DNA of 64,000 bases from K189A clade bacterium (GCA_902631405.1 CACOYI010000005.1:1-64000); one strand, 5' to 3'. Numbered from the stretch's first letter, positions 39,709 through 49,417 are shown. Notes: generated from the sequence alone by a model not told the origin. Numbers and translations: made by a program.

Positions 39709-42147
39709 ATGAGAAGACTTTTAACGGCAGGAATAACTCTTTTCCTTCTCAGTTCTTGTGGAGACGGAGGTGGCGGTGGTTCTTCTTCAGCGGATAGTTC
39801 AACTAGTTCTGGCCCATCTGGTGGAAGCGGCTCATCTGGTGGCACGACACCGAGCAACGCCCCACCCGCCTTTTCAAGTAGCTCCTCCTTCTCCGTAGTC
39901 GAGAATAACACTGCGGCAGGAACCATTGAGGTGGATGATGCAGATTCTAACGACACACTAGCGCTGAGCATCTAAGGCGGGACGGATGCTGATCTCTTTG
40001 AGCTGGGTGTTTGTAATGCAAGTAGGTGTACGAGTAATTCACTCAGGTTTAAGACAGCCCCCAATTTTGAGGCGCCAGGTGATGCATCTGGCGATAATGT
40101 CTACGAGGTGACCGTCGGTGCATTCGACGGAACTCTCACGGTCACGCAGGACTTATCTATTTCGGTATCGAATGCGGTGGAAGGCAGGGTCGTAGATGCA
40201 CCGCTCTCCAATGCCACAGTCTGTTTGGACGTAAACGAGGACTCTGAGTGCGGGGCAGATGAAGGCAATGTCAGTTCAGATAGTCAGGGCTACTATGCGC
40301 TAGCAGAAACAGAAGCCCAGTCAGGTTTTGAACAAAGAGTTCTATCGATTGGCGGTACAGATATTTTGACTAATAAGGAGCTTCCCAGCCTTGCTCTTAT
40401 AGCTGAAGTGCCTGCTGATCCTTCGCAAGCAGTAGCGGTAACACCTTTAAGCACAGTGGTGTCGGTCGCTACAGATCCAGCCTCTGTATTAATAGCGCTT
40501 GGCTTTCCAGAAACAGTCACGCCCGACCAGATTACGAGTATCGATCCATGGACTGTAGCAACGGATAGTTCTGATTCTTCAAGCGAATTCGAAAGTTCAG
40601 CTGCATTGGCAGAAAGTATTGGGATTACGACATCTGAATTACAGGATGTTGCTGAGAATGTAGTCACCACATCCGTTCAAATAGCTAATCTGATACAGAC
40701 AGCAGACGCCGTGGTAGCCGACACAACGACATCCGGCGTACAGAGTGATGCTGAGCGTGCAGCCATGATTACCAGCACGGTGACCAAAGAGCTTGTCGAA
40801 ACAATTGACGCCGCAGTTGCTTCAGCAGGAAGTGCAGCCGAGGCCAGCGTGGATCTGGGTGATGCCGCGGTTACGAACGAGGTATTGCAGGAAACGGCAG
40901 AAGAATCAGCAGCATTAATTGTCGAGGAAATCGAAGAAAAGCAAACAGACGGTACTCTGGATCTTTCCGATACCAATGACGCGACGGTAGCGGAGATCCT
41001 CCAGATTAAAGAAACGCAGGAAGTGATCACTCAAACAGGGCTTGACAGAGACCAATCAGAAAACATAAAAGCAGTTGCCACAACTGCGGCCGAAACCAAT
41101 GCACTTATTGAAACAAAAGTCGCTGACGTGGGCGTCGCTGTTTTGACCACCGCATCCTCTGCGGAGGATATTGCCGGAATCGTAACCAATACCACTGTAT
41201 TAGCTGAGCAGTTGGTTACCGGTGAAATCACGACAGAAACTTATACCACTTCGTCAGATGTAGATGCACAAGCCAGTGCAAGTGTTGGGCTTAATGACAA
41301 GGTGGACCAATTAACAGTTGATACTGACGGAGATGGTGTTCTCGATATTAATGATGCGTTCCCCAATGATGCGAATGAAACATCAGATACCGATGGAGAT
41401 GGCATCGGTGACAAAGCGGATGCGTTTCCCAATGATGCAACCGAAACAGTAGATTCCGACGGCGATGGTGTTGGTGACAATGCGGATGCCTTTCCTTCGC
41501 TCGCTACCGAGACAACTGATACAGACTTAGACGGTGTAGGCGATAATGCAGATGCCTTCCCCAACGATGCGACGGAGACGCTGGACTCTGATGGAGATGG
41601 TGTCGGAGACAATGTTGACGCATTTCCCAATGATGCAACCGAAACATTAGATACCGACGGTGATGGTGTTGGCGATAACGCGGACACTGATACTTTTTCC
41701 AAGAAACAGATTGTGACCCCAGATTCTTTATCCATAACTATGCCGAGCGACGCTGATGACGAAGTCACGTTATCTCTAAACTACCAAACTAACCCCGTTT
41801 CGGTCAGAACGACGGGCATCGGAGTGAAAATCTTCTTTGATAGCAGCAAGGTAACGTTCACTTCACTCGTCATCGAATCTGATGAAGATCTCCTTCAGGC
41901 AACGATAAACTCCGCTGACATCCAGAATGACTCAAATAATCTGGATACGGATGAGCTAACAGATAAGTTCGCGAATGTCGCCTACGTATCATTCACCGGT
42001 GAATTTGCGGTCCCTAGTACACCGCTATACACAATAAGCTTTAAAGCCACTGATGCTTTTAACTCTGGCGCCACTCAGATCAATTTCACACTTAAGACAG
42101 CACAGGAGTTTAAGGGCGAAGAAAGCAGCGTAACCTTGAGTTATTAA
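39709..42147 (+). pseudogene. TSP3-repeat, cohesin-like lipoprotein interrupted by in-frame TAA
   Basis: The reading frame is a single gene of 812 codons except for TAA at 39973-39975. Before it lie a lipoprotein signal with lipobox LSSC, a Gly/Ser linker and a cadherin-like stretch (SFSVVENNTAAGTIEVDDADSND). After it the domain goes on in the same frame (GGTDADLFELGVCNA), then a carboxypeptidase-regulatory-like segment (VEGRVVDAPLSNATVCLD), a long Ala/Thr/Glu-rich region, six thrombospondin type 3 calcium repeats (DTDGDGVGDNADAFPNDATET) and a C-terminal cohesin-like beta domain (VKIFFDSSKVTFTSL ... LYTISFKATD). The family pattern suggests TCA (Ser) was ancestral. Nonsense mutation, readthrough or sequence error are all possible. 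Confidence 0.8.
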
Positions 42148-42284
42148 GATAGTGTCTCAATCGACTTGGACGGGCGTGCTCTCCTACGACCCCATGATCC
42201 TTTGAGAAGCGCTGATTTTCTGAACGAGCTCTTTACCTACCGCCCACTCACTACCTTTTGTTCTCGAAATCGTTTGCTTCGGAT

Positions 42285-42899
42285 TCAATCACTTGGTGGT
42301 TCTGGCTGGTCTAGCGGCAACCTCGTCTTAATGTAATCCTCTATCTCAGTTGGTGTCGTCCTCGTCGCATCCCCACCGACCGCGCCATCAATCAAGGAAT
42401 CCCCGCTAAACCCAAACAAATATCTGATGATCAACAATCCATCAGTGAGCGGTTCTACATACCCATCGCCATCCACGTCTATGCTCAGATCAATTCCGCA
42501 AGATGCTGGGGCTTCCGCACACGCAGAAATTTGAGACTCCATAGCAGATGCCACTGCTGAGTCTTTATCACCAATGGTTATAAGTCCGAAGCTGGAAGGG
42601 TCGTTCAGCACAGCATTGTTATCGCTCGCCCCGTCTGAATTGGTATCTACCGTCTTGCTCGCATCGCTAGGAAAAGCATCGGCATTATCTCCAACACCAT
42701 CACTATCCGTGTCTTTAGTCTCCGAAGCATCATTAGGAAAGGCGTCCAATGTATCTAGGACGAGGTCACCGTCTGAATCTCCGAAGATAGAGGATCCGAA
42801 GGTTCCGCTCCCTAATGGAAAGGCCACTGATGAAAGCGGCAGGAACGCCACAATAGGGAGCGCTAACTTGATTAAAAAGCGGACTAGCTTCGAGGACAC
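42285..42899 (-). CDS. secreted TSP3-repeat protein with dockerin-like module
   Basis: The 204-residue protein starts with a basic stretch and a hydrophobic signal peptide (LIKLALPIVAFLPLSSVAF). Two to three TSP3 calcium repeats follow (DSDGDLVLDTLDAFPNDASE, DTDSDGVGDNADAFPSDAS). The C-terminal part contains DVDGDGYVEPLTDGLLIIRYLFGFSGDSLIDGAV, a calcium loop plus helix like the first half of a dockerin. A second, weaker copy ends in TPTEIEDYIKTRL. It begins 12 bases after the beta-helix gene and is convergent with the cohesin-like lipoprotein gene. Binding between the two products is an attractive inference only. Confidence 0.75.
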   Translation of the reverse strand: MSSKLVRFLIKLALPIVAFLPLSSVAFPLGSGTFGSSIFGDSDGDLVLDTLDAFPNDASETKDTDSDGVGDNADAFPSDASKTVDTNSDGASDNNAVLNDPSSFGLITIGDKDSAVASAMESQISACAEAPASCGIDLSIDVDGDGYVEPLTDGLLIIRYLFGFSGDSLIDGAVGGDATRTTPTEIEDYIKTRLPLDQPEPPSD

Positions 42900-42911
42900 C
42901 CTATTCTCTCC

Positions 42912-44231
42912 CTACCAAGGCAGCTCCCCATCGACCCGCCCCGCGGGCGGAGTCGTGAAACGTTTCGGCAATTCAGCCGACTTAGTATCACGATCCTGTC
43001 TCGCCATCATGTCCTTCTGCATGCTTGAACTCGAGGATGAAGGAAAAGCTGAATCGATCAGAGACTTCCAGGCAAATCTATCTAGACACCCGTTCCCGTC
43101 GTTGTTTTGCATGGAAATTGCAGCAATATTCACGTAACTGGGTCCTGTGCAAGTGATTCTGCTCGCCTCTATTCCAGAATTTTCGTTCCAGATCGTCAGG
43201 GTCCCCCCTTCGTTCACTGCTATCGAACTCGTATCGCTCAATATTGTGTTGCCCCCTATCGTTAATGTGGAGCTTTCTAGGCTTATGTCGCCATCGATAG
43301 AAACAGTTTCGTTTATGTTATTGACCCAAGCCTGCCCACCTTTTTGAAGTCGTATTGCTGTGGGTGCGGCAAGTTTTCCATCGCCTCGCAATGATAATCG
43401 AAATGTCCCACCATAAAAGGTTGAAATGCCAAAATTATTTCCTTCTATCTTTGCAGTTCCGGTGATATTAGCCATTGCCACACCATTAAACTGTATACCT
43501 GTATCCACTCCCTCTATCAGTGAAGTTTCATCGTTACCTCCTATGTACGCGGCAGCACCGTTTTGAATAAAGACACCATAGGGGTTGCCACTTTCTCCGT
43601 CGCCCTTTATCGAAACGTTAGTTAGGTCGCCATTTGAAGAGCGAGAAAACAAAACGCCCCAAGAGTCATCTGCTCCCATCTCTATATCGATATCGTTGAT
43701 GTAGAGACCGTTACCGAAACTCGACACGAGCCCAGCTATGAAATATTCTCTATCGGCAACTAATTTTCTGGGAATCAATTTAGCTCTATTTGAGGGGTTA
43801 ACTGTCCTATCCGAAATAAGAGCAACAACCTGATTTTTGGGCTGAACCATATTGACAACAACTTCGTCGTTTTCCCCAACTTCTTCTATGAAGCGGTACG
43901 CACCAAAACAACTACCCGTCAGTAAAAAAATCATGTAGTCCTCATGGACGTGAGCGTGATATGCCTCGATCAACGCAGACTGATTTGCAGAGCAGTCGAT
44001 CGTCTTCACGACGGCCCCGCTCTCATCAGAATTCGCCCATCGGGCGTTAGCTACAATGTTTGCGATATCAGCCTTCGTTTCTACTATCTTATCGATCAGA
44101 TAGTTGTTGTTTGTGTTGAAATCCGTGGCATCCGCTATCTCACCATTCACAAAGGTTTTTGGAATTGAAACCTCCTCCGCACTCAAAGTGATCGGTAAGA
44201 ACAACAGAAAAACAGCGATTATCCGGTACAT
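42912..44231 (-). CDS. secreted protein, predicted right-handed beta-helix
   Basis: The 439-residue protein has a signal peptide (MYRIIAVFLLFLPITLSAEE). It then has FVNGEIADATDFNTNNNYLIDKI, which resembles an N-terminal motif often found in bacterial secreted and tail-fibre-like proteins. From about residue 190 the chain is built of short beta-strand turns (NGLYINDIDIEMGADDSWGVLFSRSSNGDLTNVSIKGDG, GIQFNGVAMANITGTAKIEGNNFGIS) typical of a parallel beta-helix. The last 60 residues are Ser-rich and charged. No catalytic residues of a polysaccharide lyase were identified. It is followed closely by the dockerin-like gene, so they are probably co-transcribed. Confidence 0.65.
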   Translation of the reverse strand: MYRIIAVFLLFLPITLSAEEVSIPKTFVNGEIADATDFNTNNNYLIDKIVETKADIANIVANARWANSDESGAVVKTIDCSANQSALIEAYHAHVHEDYMIFLLTGSCFGAYRFIEEVGENDEVVVNMVQPKNQVVALISDRTVNPSNRAKLIPRKLVADREYFIAGLVSSFGNGLYINDIDIEMGADDSWGVLFSRSSNGDLTNVSIKGDGESGNPYGVFIQNGAAAYIGGNDETSLIEGVDTGIQFNGVAMANITGTAKIEGNNFGISTFYGGTFRLSLRGDGKLAAPTAIRLQKGGQAWVNNINETVSIDGDISLESSTLTIGGNTILSDTSSIAVNEGGTLTIWNENSGIEASRITCTGPSYVNIAAISMQNNDGNGCLDRFAWKSLIDSAFPSSSSSSMQKDMMARQDRDTKSAELPKRFTTPPAGRVDGELPW

Positions 44232-44401
44232 ATTCTATTCTCCAATCTAGTGACTGGGGCCAAAACAAGACTCAACTAGCGGCTCATAGTTTACCTTAAA
44301 AGCGATTAGCGTTTATAGACCTCCCACCTGCGAAAATATTTGACTTCCAAGGTTGGTGAGTCGAGCCAGGCATGAAACTACATTGACCGTTTACCCTTCG
44401 T

Positions 44402-45487
44402 CTACCCCTTGATGAAATCTGCAAGTAGACGAGATAGCTCTGCGGGGCGCTTCCATTGATAGAAATGTCCTCCACCGATATGTGGAGCACTTTCCGCGTT
44501 AGGCGCCATTTTAAGAACATCATCCTCAATCCCATTCGTAACCGGGTCATCCCCCGCAAAAACCGATAAAAAAGGTTTTTGTGATGTCGCAAAGAATTCT
44601 CGAGCTGCTTTTTGATCCTCTAGAGAGGAATCCGGTAACGTCGGGACATGACTCGGCATAGCCCTTGGTCCCATCTTAAAAGACGGGTCTGGAAATGGAG
44701 CTTCGTATGCTCTAAGCAGATTAGTAGCAAAGGGCGAAATTTTTTCTAACCCCAGACGCTGAAAAAGATAGTGAGCTGCGATCGCTAGTTGAGATCTATT
44801 CTCCATTTGAAAAGAGCAAAGCAGTCCAATGGGCAGATTTTCCGTATCCCAACAAAACTTTTGCCAATACATAAATTTGAGAGCAGGGCTGAAATTCTCT
44901 TTTTCCTCACCGCTCAAACTTGCCCCATCCATTTCACCGACCTCTTTGGCCATTGAGAATAGGGTCAATTTTGGTCCGTTTTTTCGAAATTCCTGGACCT
45001 GCTTAATAACCTTCTCAGAGACATCCGGGTTGTAGGGCAAACCTGTATTGCCCATCGAAATTTTATCAAAGCGATCGGGCTCTCTCGCCACCATCCTAAG
45101 TCCAATCAAACCACCCCAGTCTTGACCGAAGAATGTTAAACCGCTGAAGTCATTTTCGCTGAGCCACGCCGTCATCCAGTCCACCTGATTTTGATAGCTG
45201 TAGTCTTCCCTGGCAGCTGGCTTGTCTGACTTCCCATAGCCGGGAAGGTCCGGGGCAATTACCCGAATACCCTGATTAACAAGATGAGGCACCATTCGAG
45301 CATAAAGATAGCTCCAAACTGGTTGTCCATGCATTGCTAATAGAATCGGCCCGTCTCGAGGTCCCTCATCGATATGGTGGATTCTCAAATCTGATCCGTC
45401 TTTGGTTTTAATCGTGGTGTAGCACGGCTCAAAGGGATAGTCTTTTAGGTTCTCGAATTGCTCGTCTGGGGTGCGAAGGATTTCCAT
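44402..45487 (-). CDS. haloalkane-dehalogenase-like alpha/beta hydrolase
   Basis: The protein matches haloalkane dehalogenase subfamily I: MHGQPVWSYLYARMVPHLV supplies the oxyanion and halide-binding part, the nucleophile Asp is in TFFGQDWGGLIGLRMVAREPDRF with the conserved Trp next to it, and the catalytic His is in APHIGGGHFYQWKRPAE. At 361 residues it is about 50 longer than usual; the extra sequence lies in the cap (about 175-240, EVGEMDGASLSGEEKENFSPALKFMYWQKF). Epoxide hydrolase or other ester substrates remain possible. A GST gene lies nearby but in a separate unit. Confidence 0.82.
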   Translation of the reverse strand: MEILRTPDEQFENLKDYPFEPCYTTIKTKDGSDLRIHHIDEGPRDGPILLAMHGQPVWSYLYARMVPHLVNQGIRVIAPDLPGYGKSDKPAAREDYSYQNQVDWMTAWLSENDFSGLTFFGQDWGGLIGLRMVAREPDRFDKISMGNTGLPYNPDVSEKVIKQVQEFRKNGPKLTLFSMAKEVGEMDGASLSGEEKENFSPALKFMYWQKFCWDTENLPIGLLCSFQMENRSQLAIAAHYLFQRLGLEKISPFATNLLRAYEAPFPDPSFKMGPRAMPSHVPTLPDSSLEDQKAAREFFATSQKPFLSVFAGDDPVTNGIEDDVLKMAPNAESAPHIGGGHFYQWKRPAELSRLLADFIKG

Positions 45488-45608
45488 GTCGATTTTTACT
45501 CATAGCGATGATTGCACCCAATCATCCTATCAACATGCCCACGCAAGACACAGCTCATTTTTCCGCTCCTAATCTTGGCACACAAGATACCCATTGGAGC
45601 CTAAGGCT

Positions 45609-46135
45609 ATGTCTGCGCGCACTCGAAAAGGGGATTTCTCATCAAAAGGTTTCTGAAGTACTTATCGATTTCACTCCTTGTAGCCCTCTTGGGCTTCGGA
45701 CTCTATTACCCATTTCGGGGCGATCCGGTATTTATGATCGCTGGTCAAGCATTGACTTGAGACGAAGTCGAGTATCCTGACAACTGGGGCTTCACTAATG
45801 CGCACACCACGATCATGGTTGAAACAAATCCAGTCGATCCGCACTCAGTCACAACTCTCTGCTTTACAAGTTCAGATGGGGTAGATTTATTTGTTCCAGC
45901 CATGGATGGACACACAAAGAGTTGGCCAGCTCTCGCGTTAGCTGACAATCAAGCTAGGATTAAGATAGCTGACGAAGTCTATCCCATTTTGCTCGAACTG
46001 GTGACAAAGGACGCGATGATCTCTCAGCTTGCCCCGATGGCTAGGAGAAAATTCCCTGACCTTGATCTACCCGACCCAAAGAGCGCTCCGAAAGACATCT
46101 GGTTATTTAAGGTTCAACCAAGGATCTCCCCCTGA
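45609..46135 (+). pseudogene. decayed membrane-anchored oxidoreductase-like gene with TGA and frameshift
   Basis: In one frame a membrane anchor (FLKYLSISLLVALLGFGLYYPF) leads to GDPVFMIAGQALT, then TGA at 45758-45760, then DEVEYPDNWGFTNAHTTIMVETNPVDPHSVTTLCFTSS to the stop at 46135. Related proteins, as I recall them, read LTG(E/D)EV here, so GGA to TGA is likely. The anchor frame has no ATG, GTG or TTG start. The ATG at 45609 would join it if one base were restored in the AAAAGGGG run, giving a good basic N-terminus (MSARTRK...). The family is common in OMG-type genomes and its function is not known to me. Two lesions argue for a real pseudogene or low-quality sequence. Confidence 0.65.
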
Positions 46136-46456
46136 GGGACAATCAGTTACGATCGTTGACCTTGAGTGAGCTTCTTTGTTTGATAGCGTCTGCGTAATCT
46201 CTCTATGAACAAATATAGGTTTAATTGAATCAGTATTTTGCTGGTATGCAAAAAATCTCTTACTTTTCTGTGTTTGATACGTTTGTTGCTCATCCGCGCC
46301 AATAATCAGTTTAATCGTCTCAGTGGACCTAAACTTGTTATTCGTTATCGCTAATTCCTTCCCCAAGGAGCAGCTTGTGTCGTGGCAGCGCCACTACTCA
46401 ACAATCGAACGAAAGCCTCTTCATGTCAAACCAATTCTGACTAATTCTTGAGAAAA
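46136..46456. other. 321-base gap without a supported gene
   Basis: The gap lies between the decayed oxidoreductase-like gene and the small membrane protein. A minus-strand ORF (46103-46366) covers much of it, but it overlaps the end of the pseudogene, has a TTG start and no recognisable fold. A short GTGGCAGCGCCAC hairpin near 46380-46400 has no U-run. I see no RNA gene. Confidence 0.5.
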
Positions 46457-46762
46457 TTAACTTTTAGCTGCCATTTCGTTCGCGAACTTCAAGATCCAAA
46501 CACCCACTAAAGAGCTCAATATAAATCTGGTAATAAAAAGGAGAGCTGCGGGAAACCCAAGGAGAAGTAAAATCCACCATCTCAGGAATTCCGACCACGA
46601 TGAGACCCACATGAATACCTGATACAAAAGATTAAAGTAGCCGTCTAAGTAACTGAGCGCGGTGATTTCAGGTGCAACAAATAAGGCGTGAATCCCCATG
46701 ATCAGGATCCAAACATCTCCCCAGATAAATAGATAGCCGAGGTGCGTTAAAACCTGTTTCAC
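46457..46762 (-). CDS. small multi-pass membrane protein, unknown
   Basis: This 101-residue protein has a GTG start with AGGA upstream, nine bases after the GST stop, so it is probably translated from the GST message. Three hydrophobic stretches are visible: YLFIWGDVWILIMGIHALFVA, a Trp- and Phe-rich middle YFNLLYQVFMWVSSW and WILLLLGFPAALLFITRFILSSLVGVW. The cytoplasmic tail is short. I do not recognise a family. A role linked to the GST is possible from position only. Confidence 0.6.
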   Translation of the reverse strand: MKQVLTHLGYLFIWGDVWILIMGIHALFVAPEITALSYLDGYFNLLYQVFMWVSSWSEFLRWWILLLLGFPAALLFITRFILSSLVGVWILKFANEMAAKS

Positions 46763-46771
46763 GGGTCTTTC

Positions 46772-47515
46772 CTAGCTAGTTTGTGAGGCGTTAATCGCTT
46801 TCAGGGCCATCACATTTGCATTTTTTATCGCCTCCATAGTTGGGGCCTTTTTACTGATATCACCCAATTCCCGTAATGGCGTGTGAACCACGTCATGCCC
46901 CTCAACTGCCTCCATCCTCTTTAGCCAGGCGCAAACACGGGGAAAAGGTGTTAAATCAAATACGTTTGTGAACGCTGGTTTTACCTGTCCGATTTCTGCA
47001 TAAGCAGCGATATCAGCCAACGTAACGTGATCTCCGCAAAGGAATTCATGTTGCTTCAAATGGTAATTCTCAAGAGTCGCGAGCGCCCCCGAAAGACTCC
47101 TCTTGGCATTTTCTTGTATAACCTCTGGTATATCGAGGTCTTTCCGAACCTTCGGCGCCACCAGACCCAGCGATGCCTCCCGCACGTTGCGATGATGGTA
47201 ATGAAGGTATGCGTCTATCTTAGCTCTTTCACGCTCATCCTCGGGATAGAGATCGAACCATTTATGCGTTCTCGATAAATAAGTCATGATGGCGTGCGCC
47301 TCCCCCAAGGTGAACCCGGTATCAGGCTCCTCGATACACGGTATGGTTCCAGAGGGATTTTTTGCAAGATAATTAGGGTTGCGGCTACCATTATCTCCTT
47401 TCGAGCCTGGATTTATCAGGGACAACTGGAATGGGAGCTTCTTCAAAATTAGCAGCCAAAGTACCGCTCTGACCGGTTGAGAGAAAGGTACCCCGTAGAC
47501 AATTAATGGTTGCAT
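46772..47515 (-). CDS. glutathione S-transferase, theta-like
   Basis: The 247-residue protein has the GST N-terminal thioredoxin-like domain (LIVYGVPFSQPVRAVLWLLILKKLPFQ) with the glutathione-binding NPSGTIPCIEEPDTGFTLGEAHAIMTYLSR. The helical C-terminal domain carries LCGDHVTLADIAAYAEIGQVKP. A Ser near residue 12 is the likely catalytic residue, as in theta-class enzymes, some of which remove halides. GGAGG precedes the ATG. It is divergent from the BVMO operon. Confidence 0.9.
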   Translation of the reverse strand: MQPLIVYGVPFSQPVRAVLWLLILKKLPFQLSLINPGSKGDNGSRNPNYLAKNPSGTIPCIEEPDTGFTLGEAHAIMTYLSRTHKWFDLYPEDERERAKIDAYLHYHHRNVREASLGLVAPKVRKDLDIPEVIQENAKRSLSGALATLENYHLKQHEFLCGDHVTLADIAAYAEIGQVKPAFTNVFDLTPFPRVCAWLKRMEAVEGHDVVHTPLRELGDISKKAPTMEAIKNANVMALKAINASQTS

Positions 47516-47614
47516 AACACCCTCCAGGATTGAGAACTAAATTCAAGTGTACCGGAAACGTCAATCGTTCGCGCAGAGAGAAAAATGGTAAGCTCCGCTT
47601 GGAGGAGAATTTAG

Positions 47615-49417
47615 ATGGCTATACCTACAAAAGAAGAACTGGGCTTTGACCCCGACGCATTGAGAGATAAATACCGGGTCGAACGTGATAAACGACTTCG
47701 CGAGGACGCGAATGATCAATATAACGAGATCAAAGGCGAGTTTAGTAATTTTATTGAAGATCCCTATATAACCGAGGATATTGACAGGGAGCCACTCACG
47801 GACGAGGTTGAAGTCGCAATAATTGGTGGCGGATTCGGTGGCTTGATTGCTGGAGCACGCTTGAGTGAGCTTGGCTTTGAAGACATCCGCATCATCGAAA
47901 AAGGCGGCGATTTCAGCGGCACATGGTATTGGAATCGATATCCTGGAGCCGCCTGTGACACCGAGGCATACATCTATCTCCCTCTTTTAGAAGAACTTGA
48001 CTACGTTCCATCCCAAAAATACGCGCACGCTCCGGAGATACTGAGTCACAGCAAAAATATCGCGGAGAAATACGGTCTCTACGAGAACGCTTGCCTACAA
48101 ACTGAAGTAACCGGAATGCAGTGGGATGAAAAAGAGTCCAAATGGGTGCTACAGACAAATCGACAAGACCGATTCAAAGCAAAATTTGTCATAATGTCTA
48201 ACGGGCCGCTTCACCGTCCCAAATTACCGGGCATCGAGGGCATCAATTCTTTCAATGGTCACGCTTTTCACACCAGTCGGTGGGATTATGAGTATACGGG
48301 CGGGGATTCCAATGGGGCTCTGGAAGGACTGCGCGACAAGAGAGTGGCGATAATTGGGACCGGCGCCACCGCTGTCCAGTGCACACCTCACGTTGGGGAA
48401 GCGGCCAAGCAGTTATATGTTTTCCAAAGGACACCCTCCTCTATCGATGTCAGAGCAAATCGAAAAACAGATCCAGAATGGGCTGCGAGCCTCAAACCGG
48501 GCTGGCAAAAAGAGAGGATGGATAATTTCAACATCCTTTGTTCAGGAGGAGTCGTTGAAGAAGATCTCGTTAAGGATGGATGGACCGAGATAATTCGTAA
48601 TCTCATTTCGATGGCCAACTACCGGGGAGAGGATACGAATTGGGACGAAGTGCCTCAATTAATGGAAATAGCTGACTTCCAAAAGATGGAACAAATAAGG
48701 GCCAGGGCTGCGGAGTTGGTGAAAGATCCGAAAACCGCAGAATCACTCAAGCCTTATTATCGACAATTCTGCAAAAGGCCCTGTTTTCACGATAGCTATT
48801 TACAAACCTTTAACCGCGAAACGGTCCAATTGGTCGATACAAATGGAGAAGGAGTCGAGAGAATTACCGAAAGAGGCGTGGTTGCTGGCGGAAAAGAATA
48901 TGAGGTCGACTGCATCATATTTGCCACGGGCTTTGAGGTAGGCACTTCTTATGTACGAAGATCAGGCTATGACGTTACCGGCTCGGACGGCATAAATTTA
49001 AGCGACAAGTGGGCTGAGGGCATGAGAACCCTGCATGGCGTGATGACTAGTGGCTTTCCTAACCTCTTCATCATTAGTAACTCTCAGGCGGGCTTTACAA
49101 CTAACTTCCCTCACGCGATGGATGAGACTTCCCAACACATCGGATACATTCTTACCGAATGCAGGAAAGATAACCTCGCCTCAATCGACGTCGAAAAAGA
49201 AGCGGAGGATAAATGGGTAGAAGAAATAATAGGCGTTTCCAGATTTGCCTCAGACTTTCAGGAGTCATGCACCCCAGGTTATTACAACAATGAAGGCAAG
49301 CCCAACCCAAAAAGCGTGCAAAACGGACCCTATGGCAAAGGCTCAAGGCCGTATTTCAGAATCACCGCAGCCTGGCGCGAGGAAGGAAATATGGCCGGCA
49401 TCAAAAGAAATAAGTGA
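47615..49417 (+). CDS. Baeyer-Villiger-type flavin monooxygenase
   Basis: This FAD/NADPH enzyme inserts oxygen next to a ketone, giving an ester or lactone. The 600-residue protein has the FAD site VAIIGGGFGGLIAGARLSELG, then DFSGTWYWNRYPGAACDTEAYIYLPLLEEL. The BVMO fingerprint is FNGHAFHTSRW (residues 213-223), and the NADPH site is KRVAIIGTGATAVQCTPHV. A long N-terminal extension of about 65 residues precedes the FAD domain. GGAGGAG lies before the ATG. The SDR gene overlaps its stop codon by four bases, so they are translationally coupled and probably act on the same substrate (alcohol to ketone to ester). Confidence 0.93.
   Translation: MAIPTKEELGFDPDALRDKYRVERDKRLREDANDQYNEIKGEFSNFIEDPYITEDIDREPLTDEVEVAIIGGGFGGLIAGARLSELGFEDIRIIEKGGDFSGTWYWNRYPGAACDTEAYIYLPLLEELDYVPSQKYAHAPEILSHSKNIAEKYGLYENACLQTEVTGMQWDEKESKWVLQTNRQDRFKAKFVIMSNGPLHRPKLPGIEGINSFNGHAFHTSRWDYEYTGGDSNGALEGLRDKRVAIIGTGATAVQCTPHVGEAAKQLYVFQRTPSSIDVRANRKTDPEWAASLKPGWQKERMDNFNILCSGGVVEEDLVKDGWTEIIRNLISMANYRGEDTNWDEVPQLMEIADFQKMEQIRARAAELVKDPKTAESLKPYYRQFCKRPCFHDSYLQTFNRETVQLVDTNGEGVERITERGVVAGGKEYEVDCIIFATGFEVGTSYVRRSGYDVTGSDGINLSDKWAEGMRTLHGVMTSGFPNLFIISNSQAGFTTNFPHAMDETSQHIGYILTECRKDNLASIDVEKEAEDKWVEEIIGVSRFASDFQESCTPGYYNNEGKPNPKSVQNGPYGKGSRPYFRITAAWREEGNMAGIKRNK

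Noticed and set aside
41241-41768. Minus-strand 175-codon ORF opposite the TSP3 repeats
   Set aside because: It is the antisense shadow of the repeated GATGG/GATAA-rich TSP3 coding sequence; its own sequence is a low-complexity Ser/Pro repeat.
45758-45760. TGA read as selenocysteine
   Set aside because: The expected residue is Gly in the LTG(D/E)EV pattern, no SECIS-like hairpin was seen, and a second lesion is present in the same gene.
46103-46366. Minus-strand 87-codon ORF in the gap after the decayed oxidoreductase-like gene
   Set aside because: It overlaps the 3' end of the conserved pseudogene frame, starts at TTG and shows no recognisable fold.
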